From contig CP034537.1 of NCBI GenBank assembly GCA_004000515.1, positions 1,426,001-1,490,000 of the forward strand: 64,000 bases of DNA, written 5' to 3'. How positions within the stretch are numbered: the first letter of the stretch is position 1; each line of letters starts with the position of its first letter. The position numbers and the translations under genes are program-made. Source of the stretch: Pseudomonas poae (lineage in GTDB: Bacteria; Pseudomonadota; Gammaproteobacteria; Pseudomonadales; Pseudomonadaceae). Of the stretch, positions 11,000 to 21,255 are shown in pieces. Below the pieces are notes generated by a model that searched no databases, was not told the origin of the DNA, and saw only the letters and a list, made by a program, of their open reading frames with translations.

Positions 11000-11952
11000 A
11001 TGACCGAGCCATTGCGCATTGTTTTTGCCGGCACTCCTGAATTTGCTGCCGAACACCTCAAGGCGCTGCTCTCCAGCCCTTATGACATCGTCGCGGTGTA
11101 CACCCAGCCGGATCGTCCGGCCGGTCGCGGGCAAAAACTGATGCCGAGCCCGGTCAAACAGCTGGCGATGGAACACAACATCCCGGTGCTGCAGCCGCCG
11201 ACCCTGCGCAATGCCGAGGCCCAGGCCGAACTGGCGGCGCTGAAACCGGACCTGCTGGTGGTCGTGGCATACGGTTTGATCCTACCTCAGGTGGTGTTGG
11301 ATATCCCACGCCTGGGCTGCATCAACAGCCATGCCTCGCTGCTGCCACGCTGGCGCGGCGCGGCGCCGATCCAGCGCGCCGTGGAAGCCGGCGACAGCGA
11401 AAGCGGTGTGACCGTAATGCGCATGGAGGCGGGTTTGGACACCGGCCCGATGCTGCTCAAAGTCACCACCCCGATTACCGCGCAAGACACCGGCGGCAGC
11501 CTGCACGACCGCCTCGCCGAGCTGGGCCCACCCGCCGTGATCCAGGCCATCGCTGGCCTGGCTGCAGGCACCCTGGAAGGCGAAGTGCAGGACGACAGCC
11601 TGGCCACCTACGCCCATAAGCTGAACAAAGACGAAGCGCGCATTGATTGGAGCCGTCCAGCTGTAGAACTGGAGCGCCTGGTGCGCGCCTTCAACCCGTG
11701 GCCAGCCTGCCACAGCACCCTCAACGGCGAAGCCTTGAAAGTGTTGGCCGCCACCCTGGCCGACGGCAAAGGCGCCCCGGTGAAATCATCGGCGCCAGCA
11801 AGGACGGTCTGCTAGTGGCGTGCGGTGAACAGGCGCTGTGCCTGACCCGTCTGCAATTGCCCGGCGGCAAGGCGCTGAACTTCAGCGATTTGTTCAACAG
11901 CCGTCGTGAGAAATTTGCCTTGGGCACCGTGCTTGGGGTGGCAGCCCAATGA
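11000..11952 (+). CDS. fmt: Methionyl-tRNA formyltransferase (frameshifted)
   Basis: Fmt formylates initiator Met-tRNA. The N-terminal domain starts [20 protein letters not shown] and holds the folate-site motif [15 protein letters not shown] (preceded by CINSHA) and the catalytic Asp in [11 protein letters not shown]. The C-terminal OB-like domain follows. The frame breaks at 11779-11780, where CCCCGG should probably be CCCCGGG; repair joins DGKGAP to [18 protein letters not shown] and gives 317 residues. The stop overlaps the rsmB start (ATGA). It works with def just upstream. Confidence 0.93.
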
Positions 11953-13259
11953 ACCCGCGTCTGGCCGCCGCCAAGGCTCTCGCCGCCGTCCTCAACGGCA
12001 AGGCGTCGTTGAACAGTTCGCTGCCCACACAGTTGGATAAGGTCGAAGACCGTGATCGTGGCTTCACCCAGGACCTGGCCTTCGGCACCGCCCGTTGGCA
12101 GCCGCGCTTGTCGGCCCTGGCGGCCAAGCTGCTGCAAAAACCCTTCAAAGCAGCGGACGCGGATGTAGAAGCGCTGCTGTTGGTCGGCCTCTATCAGTTG
12201 CTCTACACCCGCGTACCGGCCCACGCCGCCATCGGCGAGACAGTCGGTTGCGCCGACAAGCTGAAAAAGCCTTGGGCCAAGGCCCTGCTCAACGCCGTAC
12301 TGCGCCGCGCCCAACGTGAAAGCGAAGCGCTGTTGGCCGAGCTGGAACACGACCCAGTGGTGCGCACTGCCCACCCGCGTTGGCTGCAGAAATCCCTGAA
12401 AGCCTTTTGGCCTGAGCAATGGGAGGCGATTTGCGCAGCCAACAATGCGCACCCGCCGATGATCCTGCGGGTCAACCGTCGCCATCACAGCCGTGACGCG
12501 TACCTACAGCTGCTCACCGATGCCGGTATCAACGCCACGCCGTGCGTGTACAGCGTCGACGGCATTGTGCTCGAAGCCGCCACCGATGTGCGCAGCCTGC
12601 CGGGCTTTGCCGAAGGCTGGATCAGTGTGCAGGACGAAGCCGCGCAACTCGCCGCCGACCTGCTCGACCTGGCTCCCGGCCAACGCGTGCTCGACGCCTG
12701 CTGCGCCCCTGGCGGTAAGACGTGTCACATTCTGGAAGTCGAAAAAGACTTGGCCGGTGTCGTCGCCGTCGACCTGGAAGCCAAGCGCCTGGTGCGTGTG
12801 CGCGAGAACCTTGCACGCCTTGGCTTGAGCGCCGAGCTGATTGCCGCCGATGGCCGCGACACTGCCACCTGGTGGGACGGCAAGCCTTTCCAGCGCATCT
12901 TGCTGGACGCGCCATGCTCCGCCACCGGCGTGATCCGTCGTCACCCGGACATCAAGCTCACCCGCCAACCCGATGACATCGCCGCCCTGGCCGTGCTGCA
13001 GGGCGAGCTGCTCGACGCGATGTGGCCGACCCTGGAAGTCGGCGGCATCCTGCTCTACGCCACCTGCTCCACCTTGCCCACCGAAAACACCGAAGTCATC
13101 GAGGCCTTCCTCGCCCGCACCAGCGGCGCACGGGAGCTGGACCTTGCCACCGCCGCCGGCATCAAGCAGCCCCACGGCCGCCAACTGCTCGCACAGGAAG
13201 GCGGACACGATGGCTTCTACTACGCCAAACTGATCAAGATCGCCGCCGCACGCGGCTGA
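11949..13259 (+). CDS. rsmB: 16S rRNA (cytosine-967-C5)-methyltransferase
   Basis: RsmB uses SAM to methylate C967 of 16S rRNA. The 436-residue protein has an N-terminal NusB-like RNA-binding domain (residues 1-140) and a C-terminal NOL1/NOP2/Sun methyltransferase domain. The latter contains the SAM motif [11 protein letters not shown], the active-site [15 protein letters not shown] and the second catalytic Cys in [11 protein letters not shown]. The gene is intact and overlaps fmt by 4 bp. Confidence 0.96.
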   Translation: MNPRLAAAKALAAVLNGKASLNSSLPTQLDKVEDRDRGFTQDLAFGTARWQPRLSALAAKLLQKPFKAADADVEALLLVGLYQLLYTRVPAHAAIGETVGCADKLKKPWAKALLNAVLRRAQRESEALLAELEHDPVVRTAHPRWLQKSLKAFWPEQWEAICAANNAHPPMILRVNRRHHSRDAYLQLLTDAGINATPCVYSVDGIVLEAATDVRSLPGFAEGWISVQDEAAQLAADLLDLAPGQRVLDACCAPGGKTCHILEVEKDLAGVVAVDLEAKRLVRVRENLARLGLSAELIAADGRDTATWWDGKPFQRILLDAPCSATGVIRRHPDIKLTRQPDDIAALAVLQGELLDAMWPTLEVGGILLYATCSTLPTENTEVIEAFLARTSGARELDLATAAGIKQPHGRQLLAQEGGHDGFYYAKLIKIAAARG

Positions 13260-13281
13260 ACGGGTTAAAGGGAGTGACCGG

Positions 13282-14654
13282 ATGAAAATCATCATCCTTG
13301 GGGCAGGGCAGGTAGGTGGCACGCTGGCCGAACATTTGGCCAGCGAAGCCAACGACATCACCGTGGTCGACACCGACGGCGAACGCCTGCGCGACCTCGG
13401 TGACCGCCTGGACATCCGCACCGTGCAAGGCCGCGCGTCGTTCCCAACGGTGCTGCGCCAGGCCGGTGCCGACGATGCCGACATGTTGGTGGCAGTAACC
13501 AACAGCGACGAGACCAACATGGTCGCCTGCCAGGTCGCCCACACCCTGTTCCACACCCCGACCAAGATCGCCCGCGTGCGTGAAGCGGCCTACCTGACCC
13601 GTGCCGGCCTGTTCGACAACGATGCGATTCCGGTCGATGTGTTGATCAGCCCCGAACAAGTGGTGACCCACTACATCAAGCGCCTTATCGAAATTCCCGG
13701 GGCCTTGCAGGTGATCGACTTTGCCGAAGGCAAGGCGCAACTGGTGGCGGTCAAGGCTTACTACGGCGGCCCATTGGTGGGCCAGCAACTGCGCCAGCTG
13801 CGTGAACACATGCCGAATGTGGAAACCCGCGTAGCGGCGATTTTCCGACGCGACCGGCCGATTTTGCCGCAGGGCGACACGGTGATCGAAGCCGACGACG
13901 AAGTGTTTTTATCGCAGCGAAAGCGAATATTCGCGCAGTCATGAGCGAAATGCGCCGCCTCGATGAGACCTACAAACGCATCGTCATCGCCGGCGGTGGG
14001 CAGATCGGCGAGCGCTTGGCCGAAGCTATCGAAAGCCGCTACCAGGTGAAAATCATCGAGATGAACCCGGCGCGCTGCCGGCATTTGTCCGACACCCTCG
14101 ACAGCACCGTCGTCCTGCAAGGCAGCGCCTCAGACCGCGACTTGCTGCTGGAAGAAAACATCGCCGACGCGGATATCTTCCTGGCACTGACCAACGATGA
14201 CGAGGCCAACATCATGTCGTCGCTGCTGGCCAAACGGCTGGGGGCGAAGAAGGTGATGACCATCATCAACAACCCGGCCTATGTCGACCTGATCCAGGGC
14301 GGCGACATCGACATCGCCATCAGCCCACAGCTGGCGACCATCGGCACCTTGCTCGCCCACGTGCGACGTGGCGACATCGTCAGCGTGCACTCCCTGCGCC
14401 GTGGTGCGGCGGAAGCCATCGAGGCGATTGCCCACGGCGACGCAAAGTCGAGCAAAGTGATCGGCAAGGCCATCCGCGATATCGGCTTGCCGCCGGGCAC
14501 CACCATCGGCGCGATCATCCGTGACGAAGAGGTGATCATCGCCCACGACGACACGGTAATCACCACGGGTGACCATGTGATCCTGTTCCTTGTGGATAAA
14601 AAACACATCCGCGATGTGGAGAAATTGTTCCACGTGGGCCTGAGCTTTTTCTGA
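13282..14654 (+). CDS. trkA: Trk system potassium-uptake regulatory protein TrkA (frameshifted)
   Basis: TrkA is the cytoplasmic NAD-binding gating subunit of the TrkH/TrkG K+ channel. It has two RCK-N/RCK-C repeats. The first begins [17 protein letters not shown] and the second [17 protein letters not shown] at about residue 235. The frame breaks at the T run 13906-13910, which appears one T short; repair gives [21 protein letters not shown] and the family length of 457 residues. It lies 22 bp after rsmB, the usual fmt-rsmB-trkA order. Confidence 0.93.
14626..14641. promoter_or_regulatory. Degenerate parS-like site inside trkA
   Basis: TGTTCCACGTGGGCCT matches the pseudomonad parS 16-mer at 13 of 16 positions, all mismatches in the right half-site. 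It lies in the 3' end of trkA. ParB may bind weakly or not at all. Confidence 0.3.
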
Positions 14655-14672
14655 TTTGACGGAGTGACCGAC

Positions 14673-14982
14673 ATGCTCGAATCCCTGGAAAAATGCTCGC
14701 CAAGGGTGTGGATAACTCGCTGCTGCGCTTTGGCTTGGGCAAGGGGTATCTGGACTTGAAGGACAACGCCAAGGCGGCGGAGCATTTGCAGAAATGCGTC
14801 GAGTTCGATCCGAAGTATTCGGCGGCGTGGAAGCTGCTAGGCAAAGCCCAACTGGGATTGGAAGATCGTGCGGCGGCGCGGTTGGCATGGGAGCAGGGGA
14901 TTGAAGCGGCCCAGGCCCATGGCGACAAACAGGCCGAAAAAGAAATGACAGTGTTCCTGAAAAACTCGATCGCCAGGCTTGA
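14673..14982 (+). CDS. Small TPR-repeat protein (two frame breaks)
   Basis: After repair this is a 103-residue tetratricopeptide protein: MLESLEKMLAKGVDNSLLRF, then GLGKGYLDLKDNAKAAEHLQ and AAWKLLGKAQLGLEDRAAAR helices, ending FLKKLDRQA. A runs at 14689-14693 and 14960-14964 each seem one base short. The first break removes the start from frame and the second hides the natural stop at 14980-14982. Cytoplasmic; probably a protein-interaction scaffold. Partner unknown. It lies 18 bp after trkA and is likely co-transcribed. Confidence 0.75.
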
Positions 14983-14993
14983 GGTGATCCCCT

Positions 14994-15078
14994 GTGGGAG
15001 CTGGCTTGCCTGCGATGAAGGCAACTCGGTTGGTCAGTTACACCGAGGTGATGCTATCGCAGGCAAGCCAGCTCCCAC
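14994..15078. repeat. REP doublet (REPIN)
   Basis: Same arm type as the element at 2884-2968 (GTGGGAGCTGGCTTGCC and its inverse), including the shared inner GTGATGCTATCGC. It lies between the convergent TPR and acyltransferase genes. Confidence 0.9.
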
Positions 15079-15113
15079 ATTTGATCTCCATTGGCAGGGA
15101 GGTCAGTGGGGAA

Positions 15114-16000
15114 TCAATACCACCGCTCTTCACCCGGCGGGCGTTTCTTGAAGCGCTTCATGCTCCACATGTACTGGCTCGGGTAGGCACCGACATACCG
15201 CTCCACTACCTTGCTCATCGCCGCACAGGACGTGGCGGTGTCGGTGCTGTACATGTCTTCCGGCGCCGCTTCCAGAATCACCTTGTAGCCCGAACCGTCC
15301 GGCAACCGCAGCGCATGCAGGAACACGCCCACGGCCTTGTGGCCTGCGAGCATGTTCGGCACGAACTTGCTGGTCAGCGCCTGGGTAGCGAAGAACGGTA
15401 CGAAGATCCCAGCCGATTCGGCCGGTTCCGGGTCGGCGGGAATACCCACCTGGCCACCTTTGCGCACTTCCTTGATCACACTGAGGATGCCTTCCTTGGT
15501 GGACGCCGCCACACGGTTGCCCAATTGCACCCGTTGTTTGCGCAGCAGCTCATCCACCGCCTTGAGCTTGGGCGGGCGGTAGAAAATGATCGGTTTGCAT
15601 TGGCTGCAATAGAAGTGGTTCAACACTTCCCAGTTGCCCAGGTGACTGGTGATCCCAACCACGCCTTTGCCCGAAGCCAAGGCTTCGTGCAGCACTTCCA
15701 GGCCTTCGACTTCACGTACCAGATCAATGGAGCGCTGGGCCGGCCAGATCCACGCGCAGGCGCTTTCAGTCAGGGACTTGCCAATGTCCATCAGGCTCTG
15801 GCCGACCAGACGCTCGCGGGCGACGGGGTCCATGTCCGGGAAGCATTTGGAGAGGTTGATCCGCACCGTGTCGCGGGAGCGGTTGGGGTTTTCCACATGA
15901 TCCAGCCAATCGCGGTGCCAACGGCCTGGACAGCGCGCCAGGGCAGCAGGGCGAACAACCGAAGAGCGCCTACCAGCAAGGCGCCTTTAAACTTTTCCAC
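15114..16000 (-). CDS. LpxL/HtrB-type lipid A lauroyl acyltransferase (frameshifted)
   Basis: This is an inner-membrane acyltransferase of the lipid A late-acylation family. After a start MEKFKGALLVGALRLFALLPWR (one membrane segment), the catalytic HX4E motif is in SHLGNWEVL, followed by FYRPPKLKAVDELL and a GQVGIPADPEPAESAG block. The frame breaks at 15885-15888, a C run (G on plus) that looks one base short; repair reads WKTPNRSRDTVRINL and gives 295 residues. The P. aeruginosa syntenic gene is annotated as a 2-OH-lauroyltransferase-like protein. Which lipid A position it acylates cannot be read from sequence. Confidence 0.87.
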
Positions 16001-16040
16001 AGGTCACTCCTGTTCGTGTGTGGTGCGCAAAGCGGGCATT

Positions 16041-16598
16041 CTAACCGGCGTTGGCCAGGTCCGCGTAACGGTCGCAGTCCTGAGTGTGGTCCATGACCAT
16101 GCCCGAGGCCTGCATGAACGCGTAGCAAATGGTCGGTCCCACGAAGGTGAACCCGGCTTTTTTCAACGCCTTGCTCATGGCCTCAGCCTCGGGCGTAATC
16201 GCCGGAACCTCGCTGCGATCCTTGAAGTGATTGACCTTGGGCACGCCGCCGACAAACGACCAGAGCAAGCCCACCGGATCTTCCAATGCCAACCAGGCCG
16301 CGGCATTGCGTCGGGTGGCGTTGAGCTTGAGACGGTTGCGCACGATGCCTGGGTCGAGCATCAGCGCTTCGATCTCGGCATCGGTCAGTCGCGCCAAGCG
16401 TTGGGCCTCAAAGCCAAACAAGACCTTTCGATAATGCTCGCGTTTGCGTAAAACGGTGATCCAGGAAAGGCCCGCCTGGAACCCTTCGAGTAAAAGCAAC
16501 TCGAACAAGCCCTGCGCATCGCGCAGCGGCGTTCCCCACTCCTGATCGTGATAAGCCATGTACAGCGGATCTTCAGAACACCAAAAGCAGCGTGGCAT
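16041..16598 (-). CDS. tag: DNA-3-methyladenine glycosylase I
   Basis: Tag excises 3-methyladenine from alkylated DNA. The 185-residue protein has the family start MPRCFWCSEDPLYMAYHDQEWG, giving zinc ligands C4 and H17; the other ligands are in VMDHTQDC. The catalytic Glu is E38 in LLLLEGFQAGLSW. The open frame continues far upstream of 16598 only because it lies antisense to glyQ; homology begins at this ATG. Divergent from glyQ with about 80 bp between. Confidence 0.95.
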   Translation of the reverse strand: MPRCFWCSEDPLYMAYHDQEWGTPLRDAQGLFELLLLEGFQAGLSWITVLRKREHYRKVLFGFEAQRLARLTDAEIEALMLDPGIVRNRLKLNATRRNAAAWLALEDPVGLLWSFVGGVPKVNHFKDRSEVPAITPEAEAMSKALKKAGFTFVGPTICYAFMQASGMVMDHTQDCDRYADLANAG

Positions 16599-16679
16599 AA
16601 GGCTCCAGGGGATGGTGGCGCGGCCGAATCGGGTATACTCCCGCTCTTTAAATCGCAGCCCAAGTAACAGGTGAATTTC

Positions 16680-17633
16680 GTGAGCCAGCCTACGCCAGCC
16701 GTGCGTACCTTCCAAGACTTGATCCTCGCCCTCCAGCAATACTGGGCCGAGCAAGGTTGTGTGGTACTTCAGCCCTACGATATGGAAGTAGGCGCCGGCA
16801 CTTTCCACACCGCAACATTCCTGCGGGCCATCGGCCCGGAAACCTGGAACGCCGCTTATGTGCAGCCCAGTCGTCGCCCGACTGACGGCCGCTACGGCGA
16901 AAACCCGAACCGTCTGCAGCACTACTACCAGTTCCAGGTGGTATTGAAGCCGAACCCGGACAATTTCCAGGAACTGTACCTGGGCTCGCTGAAACATGTC
17001 GGCCTGGACCCGCTGGTCCACGACATCCGTTTTGTCGAAGACAACTGGGAATCGCCAACCCTGGGCGCTTGGGGCCTGGGCTGGGAAGTCTGGCTCAACG
17101 GCATGGAAGTGACGCAATTCACGTACTTCCAGCAAGCGGGTGGCATCGAGTGCTACCCGGTGACCGGCGAAATCACCTACGGCCTTGAGCGCCTGGCCAT
17201 GTACCTGCAAGGCGTGGACTCGGTCTACGACCTGGTGTGGGCTGACGGCCCGTTCGGCAAAGTGACCTACGGCGATGTGTTCCACCAGAACGAAGTGGAG
17301 CAGTCCACCTACAACTTCGAACACGCCAACGTCGAGAAGCTGTTCGAACTGTTCGACTTCTATGAAAGCGAAGCCAAGCGCCTGATCGAACTCGACCAGC
17401 CGCTGCCGTTGCCAAGCTATGAAATGGTGTTGAAGGCTTCCCATACCTTCAACCTGCTGGACGCACGCCGGGCTATCTCGGTAACTGCGCGCCAGCAATA
17501 CATCCTGCGTGTACGCACCCTGGCGCGTTCCGTCGCCCAAGCCTACCTGCTGGCTCGCGCCAAGCTGGGCTTCCCGATGGCAACCCCGGACTTGCGTGAT
17601 GAAGTGTTGGCTAAGCTGGAGGCTGCACAATGA
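16680..17633 (+). CDS. glyQ: Glycyl-tRNA synthetase alpha subunit
   Basis: GlyQ is the catalytic class II subunit of the bacterial alpha2beta2 glycyl-tRNA synthetase. The 317-residue protein shows [38 protein letters not shown] and [20 protein letters not shown]. The GTG at 16680 ([11 protein letters not shown]) is preferred over an in-frame GTG three codons upstream because it fits homologues and sits 6-7 bases after an AGG ribosome site. The stop overlaps the glyS ATG. Intact. Confidence 0.96.
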   Translation: MSQPTPAVRTFQDLILALQQYWAEQGCVVLQPYDMEVGAGTFHTATFLRAIGPETWNAAYVQPSRRPTDGRYGENPNRLQHYYQFQVVLKPNPDNFQELYLGSLKHVGLDPLVHDIRFVEDNWESPTLGAWGLGWEVWLNGMEVTQFTYFQQAGGIECYPVTGEITYGLERLAMYLQGVDSVYDLVWADGPFGKVTYGDVFHQNEVEQSTYNFEHANVEKLFELFDFYESEAKRLIELDQPLPLPSYEMVLKASHTFNLLDARRAISVTARQQYILRVRTLARSVAQAYLLARAKLGFPMATPDLRDEVLAKLEAAQ

Positions 17634-19683
17634 GTGCTCAAGATTTCCTGGTTGAACTGGGCACCGAAGAGCTGCCACCCAAGGCACTGAACACCCTGGC
17701 CGATGCGTTCCTGGCCGGTATCGAAAAAGGCCTGCAAAGCGCTGGCCTGAAATTCGCCGCTAAAAAGTCTACGCCGCGCCACGTCGCCTGGCTGTACTGC
17801 TGACTGCGCTGGAAACCCAGCAGCCGGACCGCAGCATCAACCTCGACGGCCCGCCACGCCAGGCGGCTTTCGACGCCGAAGGCAACCCGACTCAAGCCGC
17901 CCTTGGTTTTGCCAAGAAGTGTGGCGTCGAGCTCAGCGAAATCGACCAGAGCGGCCCGAAACTTCGCTTCAGCCAAGTCATCACCGGCAAGCCAACCGCC
18001 AGCCTGCTGCCGACCATCGTCGAAGACTCGCTGAACGACCTGCCGATCCCCAAGCGCATGCGCTGGGGTGCGCGCAAGGAAGAATTCGTCCGTCCAACCC
18101 AATGGCTGGTGATGCTGCTCGGTGACCACGTCATTGACTGCACCATCCTGGCCCAGAAGGCTGGCCGTGATTCCCGTGGCCACCGCTTCCATCACCCGGA
18201 AGCCGTTCGCATCACCTCGCCGGCCAACTACGCCGCCGACCTGCGTGCTGCCTACGTGCTGGCCGACGCCAACGAGCGTCGCGAGCTGATTAGCAAGCGC
18301 ACCGAAGAGCTGGCCCGCCTGCAGGAAGGCACCGCCATCGTGCCGCCAAGCCTGTTGGACGAAGTGACCGCGCTGGTTGAATGGCCGGTGCCGCTGGTGT
18401 GCTCGTTCGAAGAGCGTTTCCTCGACGTGCCGCAAGAAGCCCTGATCACCACCATGCAGGACAACCAGAAGTACTTCTGCCTGCTGGACGTGGACGGCAA
18501 GTTGCTGCCGCGCTTCATTACCGTGGCCAACATCGAAAGCAAGGACCCGCAACAGATCATCGCCGGTAACGAGAAAGTCGTCCGCCCGCGCCTGACCGAC
18601 GCCGAGTTCTTCTTCAAGCAAGACAAGAAGCAGAAGCTGGAAGACTTCAACCTGCGCCTGCAAAACGTGGTGTTCCAGGAAAAACTCGGCAGCGTCTACG
18701 ACAAGGCCGTACGGGTTTCCAAGCTGGCCGCCTACATCGCGCCGCGCATCGGCGGTGATGCTGCCTGGGCTGCGCGTGCAGGGCTGCTGTCCAAGTGCGA
18801 CCTGGCCACCGAGATGGTCGGCGAGTTCCCGGAAATGCAAGGTGTTGCCGGCTACTACTATGCCCTCAACGACGGCGAGCCGGACGACGTAGCCCTGGCC
18901 CTGAACGAGCAGTACATGCCGCGCGGTGCTGGCGCTGAGCTGCCAACCACCTTGACCGGTGCGGCCGTGGCCATCGCCGACAAGCTGGACACGCTGGTGG
19001 GTATCTTCGGTATCGGCATGCTGCCTACCGGTAGCAAAGACCCGTATGCCCTGCGCCGTGCGGCCTTGGGTGTGCTGCGTATCCTGATCGACAAGAAGCT
19101 CGATCTCGACCTGACCCAGGCCGTGGTGTTCGCCGTTGGCCAGTTCGGTGCCAAGGTCAAGCAAGCCGGCCTGGCCGAGCAAGTGCTGGAGTTCGTGTTC
19201 GACCGCCTGCGTGCGCGTTACGAAGACGAAGGCGTGGACGTGTCGGTGTACCTGTCGGTACGTGCCCTGCAACCGGGCTCGGCACTGGACTTCGACCAGC
19301 GCGTACAAGCTGTACAGGCGTTCCGCAAGCTGCCGGAAGCCGATGCCTTGGCCGCCGTGAACAAGCGAGTATCGAACCTGCTGAGCAAGGCCGAAGGCCT
19401 GGGCAACGCGGAAGTCGACCCTGGCCTGTTTGCCGATGCCAAGGAGTTCTCGTTGAACTCGGCCATCGCCAAGGCAGAAAACGCGGTGAAACCGCTGATC
19501 GCCGAACGTAACTACGCCGAAGCCCTTGCGCGCCTTGCCACCTTGCGTGAGCCGGTGGATGCGTTCTTCGAAGCGGTGATGATCAATGCCGAAGATGCCG
19601 GCGTGCGTAAAAACCGCTACGCCATGCTGGCGCGGTTGCGTGGCCTGTTCGTCAACATCGCCGACATCTCGACGCTGAGCTGA
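17630..19683 (+). CDS. glyS: Glycyl-tRNA synthetase beta subunit (frameshifted)
   Basis: GlyS binds the tRNA for the glyQ catalytic subunit. It starts [20 protein letters not shown]; later blocks include [28 protein letters not shown] and KLDTLVGIF, with a C-terminal anticodon-binding region. The frame breaks at 17767 (AAAAAGT, probably one G short). Repair reads [20 protein letters not shown] and gives 684 residues. The gene is essential and the rest is perfectly conserved, so this is a sequence error rather than a mutation. The start overlaps glyQ by 4 bp (ATGA). Confidence 0.94.
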
Positions 19684-19685
19684 CC

Positions 19686-20222
19686 ATGTTGAAACTGCTG
19701 ATTCTCGATCGGGACGGGGTGATCAATTACGACTCCGACGCTTACATCAAGTCGGTGGAGGAGTGGGTTCCACTGCCCGGTTCGATCGAGGCCATCGCGC
19801 AGTTGAGCAAAGCCGGCTGGACGGTAGCCATCGCCACCAACCAGTCCGGCATCGCCCGTGGTTACTACGACATCGCTACCCTGGACGCCATGCACGCGCG
19901 CTTGCGCACGCTAGTGGCCGAGCAGGGCGGTGAGGTGGGCCTGGTGGTGTACTGCCCGCATGGACAGGACGAGGGCTGCGATTGCCGCAAACCCAAGCCG
20001 GGCATGTTGAAAACTATTGCAGAACATTACAAGGTGCCATTAGCTGGGCTATGGTTCGTCGGGGACAGCCTCGGTGACCTGGAAGCGGCCAAAGCCGTCG
20101 ACTCTCAGCCAGTTTTGGTTAAGACCGGGAAAGGCGAAAAGACCCAGGCGAAAAACCTGCCGGTAGGCACCTTGATTTTTGACGATCTGGCGGCAGTCGC
20201 CGCAGAACTTATCAACAACTAG
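19686..20222 (+). CDS. gmhB: D-glycero-beta-D-manno-heptose-1,7-bisphosphate 7-phosphatase
   Basis: GmhB is a HAD phosphatase in ADP-heptose synthesis for the LPS inner core. The 178-residue protein has the nucleophile motif LDRDG (D8, D10), the second motif TNQSGIARG, the zinc-binding loop CPHGQDEGCDCRKPKPG typical of GmhB, and the Mg2+ motif FVGDSLGDLEAA. It lies 2 bp after glyS and upstream of a lysophospholipid acyltransferase gene. Intact. Confidence 0.94.
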   Translation: MLKLLILDRDGVINYDSDAYIKSVEEWVPLPGSIEAIAQLSKAGWTVAIATNQSGIARGYYDIATLDAMHARLRTLVAEQGGEVGLVVYCPHGQDEGCDCRKPKPGMLKTIAEHYKVPLAGLWFVGDSLGDLEAAKAVDSQPVLVKTGKGEKTQAKNLPVGTLIFDDLAAVAAELINN

Positions 20223-20304
20223 CCGCCCTCGACTTCCTGACCAAGGACTGTTCGGGAGTGCGCTTTTAACAGGCGGGCGTTGTCCCGCAACGGTAAATGC
20301 CGCC

Positions 20305-21074
20305 ATGTCGATTTTGCAGGCCATCAGAACCTTCTTCTTTTACCTGCTGTTGGGCACCAGTTCGTTTCTCTGGTGCACCCTGAGCTTTTTATCGCGCCCT
20401 TCCTGCCGTTCAAGGCGCGCTATCGCTTTATCAACGTCTATTGGTGCCGCTGCGCGTTGTGGCTGACCAAGGTATTCCTTGGCATCCGCTTCGAGATCAA
20501 AGGCGCTGAAAATGTCCCAGACCAGCCCTGCGTGATTCTGTCGAACCACCAAAGCACCTGGGAGACGTTCTTCCTGTCGGCGTATTTTTCGCCGTTGAGC
20601 CAAGTGCTCAAGCGTGAGTTGCTGTACGTGCCGTTCTTCGGCTGGGCCATGGCCATGCTGCGTCCGATCGCCATCGACCGTGACAACCCCAAGGCCGCCC
20701 TCAAACACGTGGCCAAGAAGGGCGATGAGCTGCTCAAGGATGGCGTTTGGGTGCTGATCTTCCCGGAAGGTACTCGCGTGCCCTACGGCACCGTAGGCAA
20801 GTTCTCTCGCGGTGGTACTGCATTGGCAGTCAATGCCAACCTGCCGGTACTGCCGATTGCCCACAACGCTGGCAAGTTCTGGCCGAAGACCGGTTGGGCA
20901 AAACGCGAGGGCACCATCACCGTCGTCATAGGCGAACCGATGTACGCCGAAGGTGAAGGGCCGCGTGCCATTGCCGCGCTGAATGACCGCGCTGCCGCAT
21001 GGAACGAAGCGCAACAACGGGCCATGGGATCGCTGCCGCCGGAGCCGGTTGTAGTCGAGACACCGGCGGTCTGA
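20305..21074 (+). CDS. PlsC-like 1-acylglycerol-3-phosphate acyltransferase (frameshifted)
   Basis: This membrane acyltransferase probably converts lysophosphatidic acid to phosphatidic acid. It starts MSILQAIRTFFFYLLLGTSS (signal anchor), followed by the catalytic block SNHQSTWETF (HX4E), the PFFGWAMAMLRPIAIDR block and FPEGTRVPYG. The T run at 20386-20390 looks one base short; repair joins LSF to FIAPFLPFKARYRF and gives 256 residues. It corresponds by position to P. aeruginosa PA0005 (lptA). About 80 bp after gmhB, likely one operon with glyQ-glyS-gmhB. Confidence 0.88.
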
Positions 21075-21202
21075 GCTTCTGTGGATAACCTGTGTACGGT
21101 TTGTTGGCGAATCGCCTTTTTTGATTCATAAGAAGCTGATTTTCTTACATATTTCTCAAGCTCATAAAATTGCGGAAAAGGTGCATAAGTTTTTCCCGCA
21201 TT

Positions 21203-21230
21203 AAAAACCGGCCCTCGCGGCCGGTTTTTT
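21203..21230. terminator. Strong rho-independent terminator
   Basis: AAAAACCGGCC, short CTCG loop, GGCCGG then six T. The flanking A and T runs make it work in both directions, ending the glyQ-to-acyltransferase transcript and the opposing CHASE2-kinase transcript. Confidence 0.9.
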
Positions 21231-21255
21231 ATGCACAGCATAAAAGCGGCTGTGT

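Noticed and set aside
13906..13910. Programmed frameshift at the T run in trkA
   Set aside because: Relatives encode TrkA in one frame, and the same kind of break occurs in over twenty neighbouring genes.
16599..17687. Long N-terminal extension of Tag
   Set aside because: The extension is antisense to glyQ; Tag homology and its zinc ligand C4 begin at the ATG at 16598.
17638..19308. A 556-codon open frame on the minus strand across glyS
   Set aside because: It mirrors glyS codon by codon, has low-complexity His/Gln/Val-rich sequence and no ribosome site. High-GC antisense shadow.
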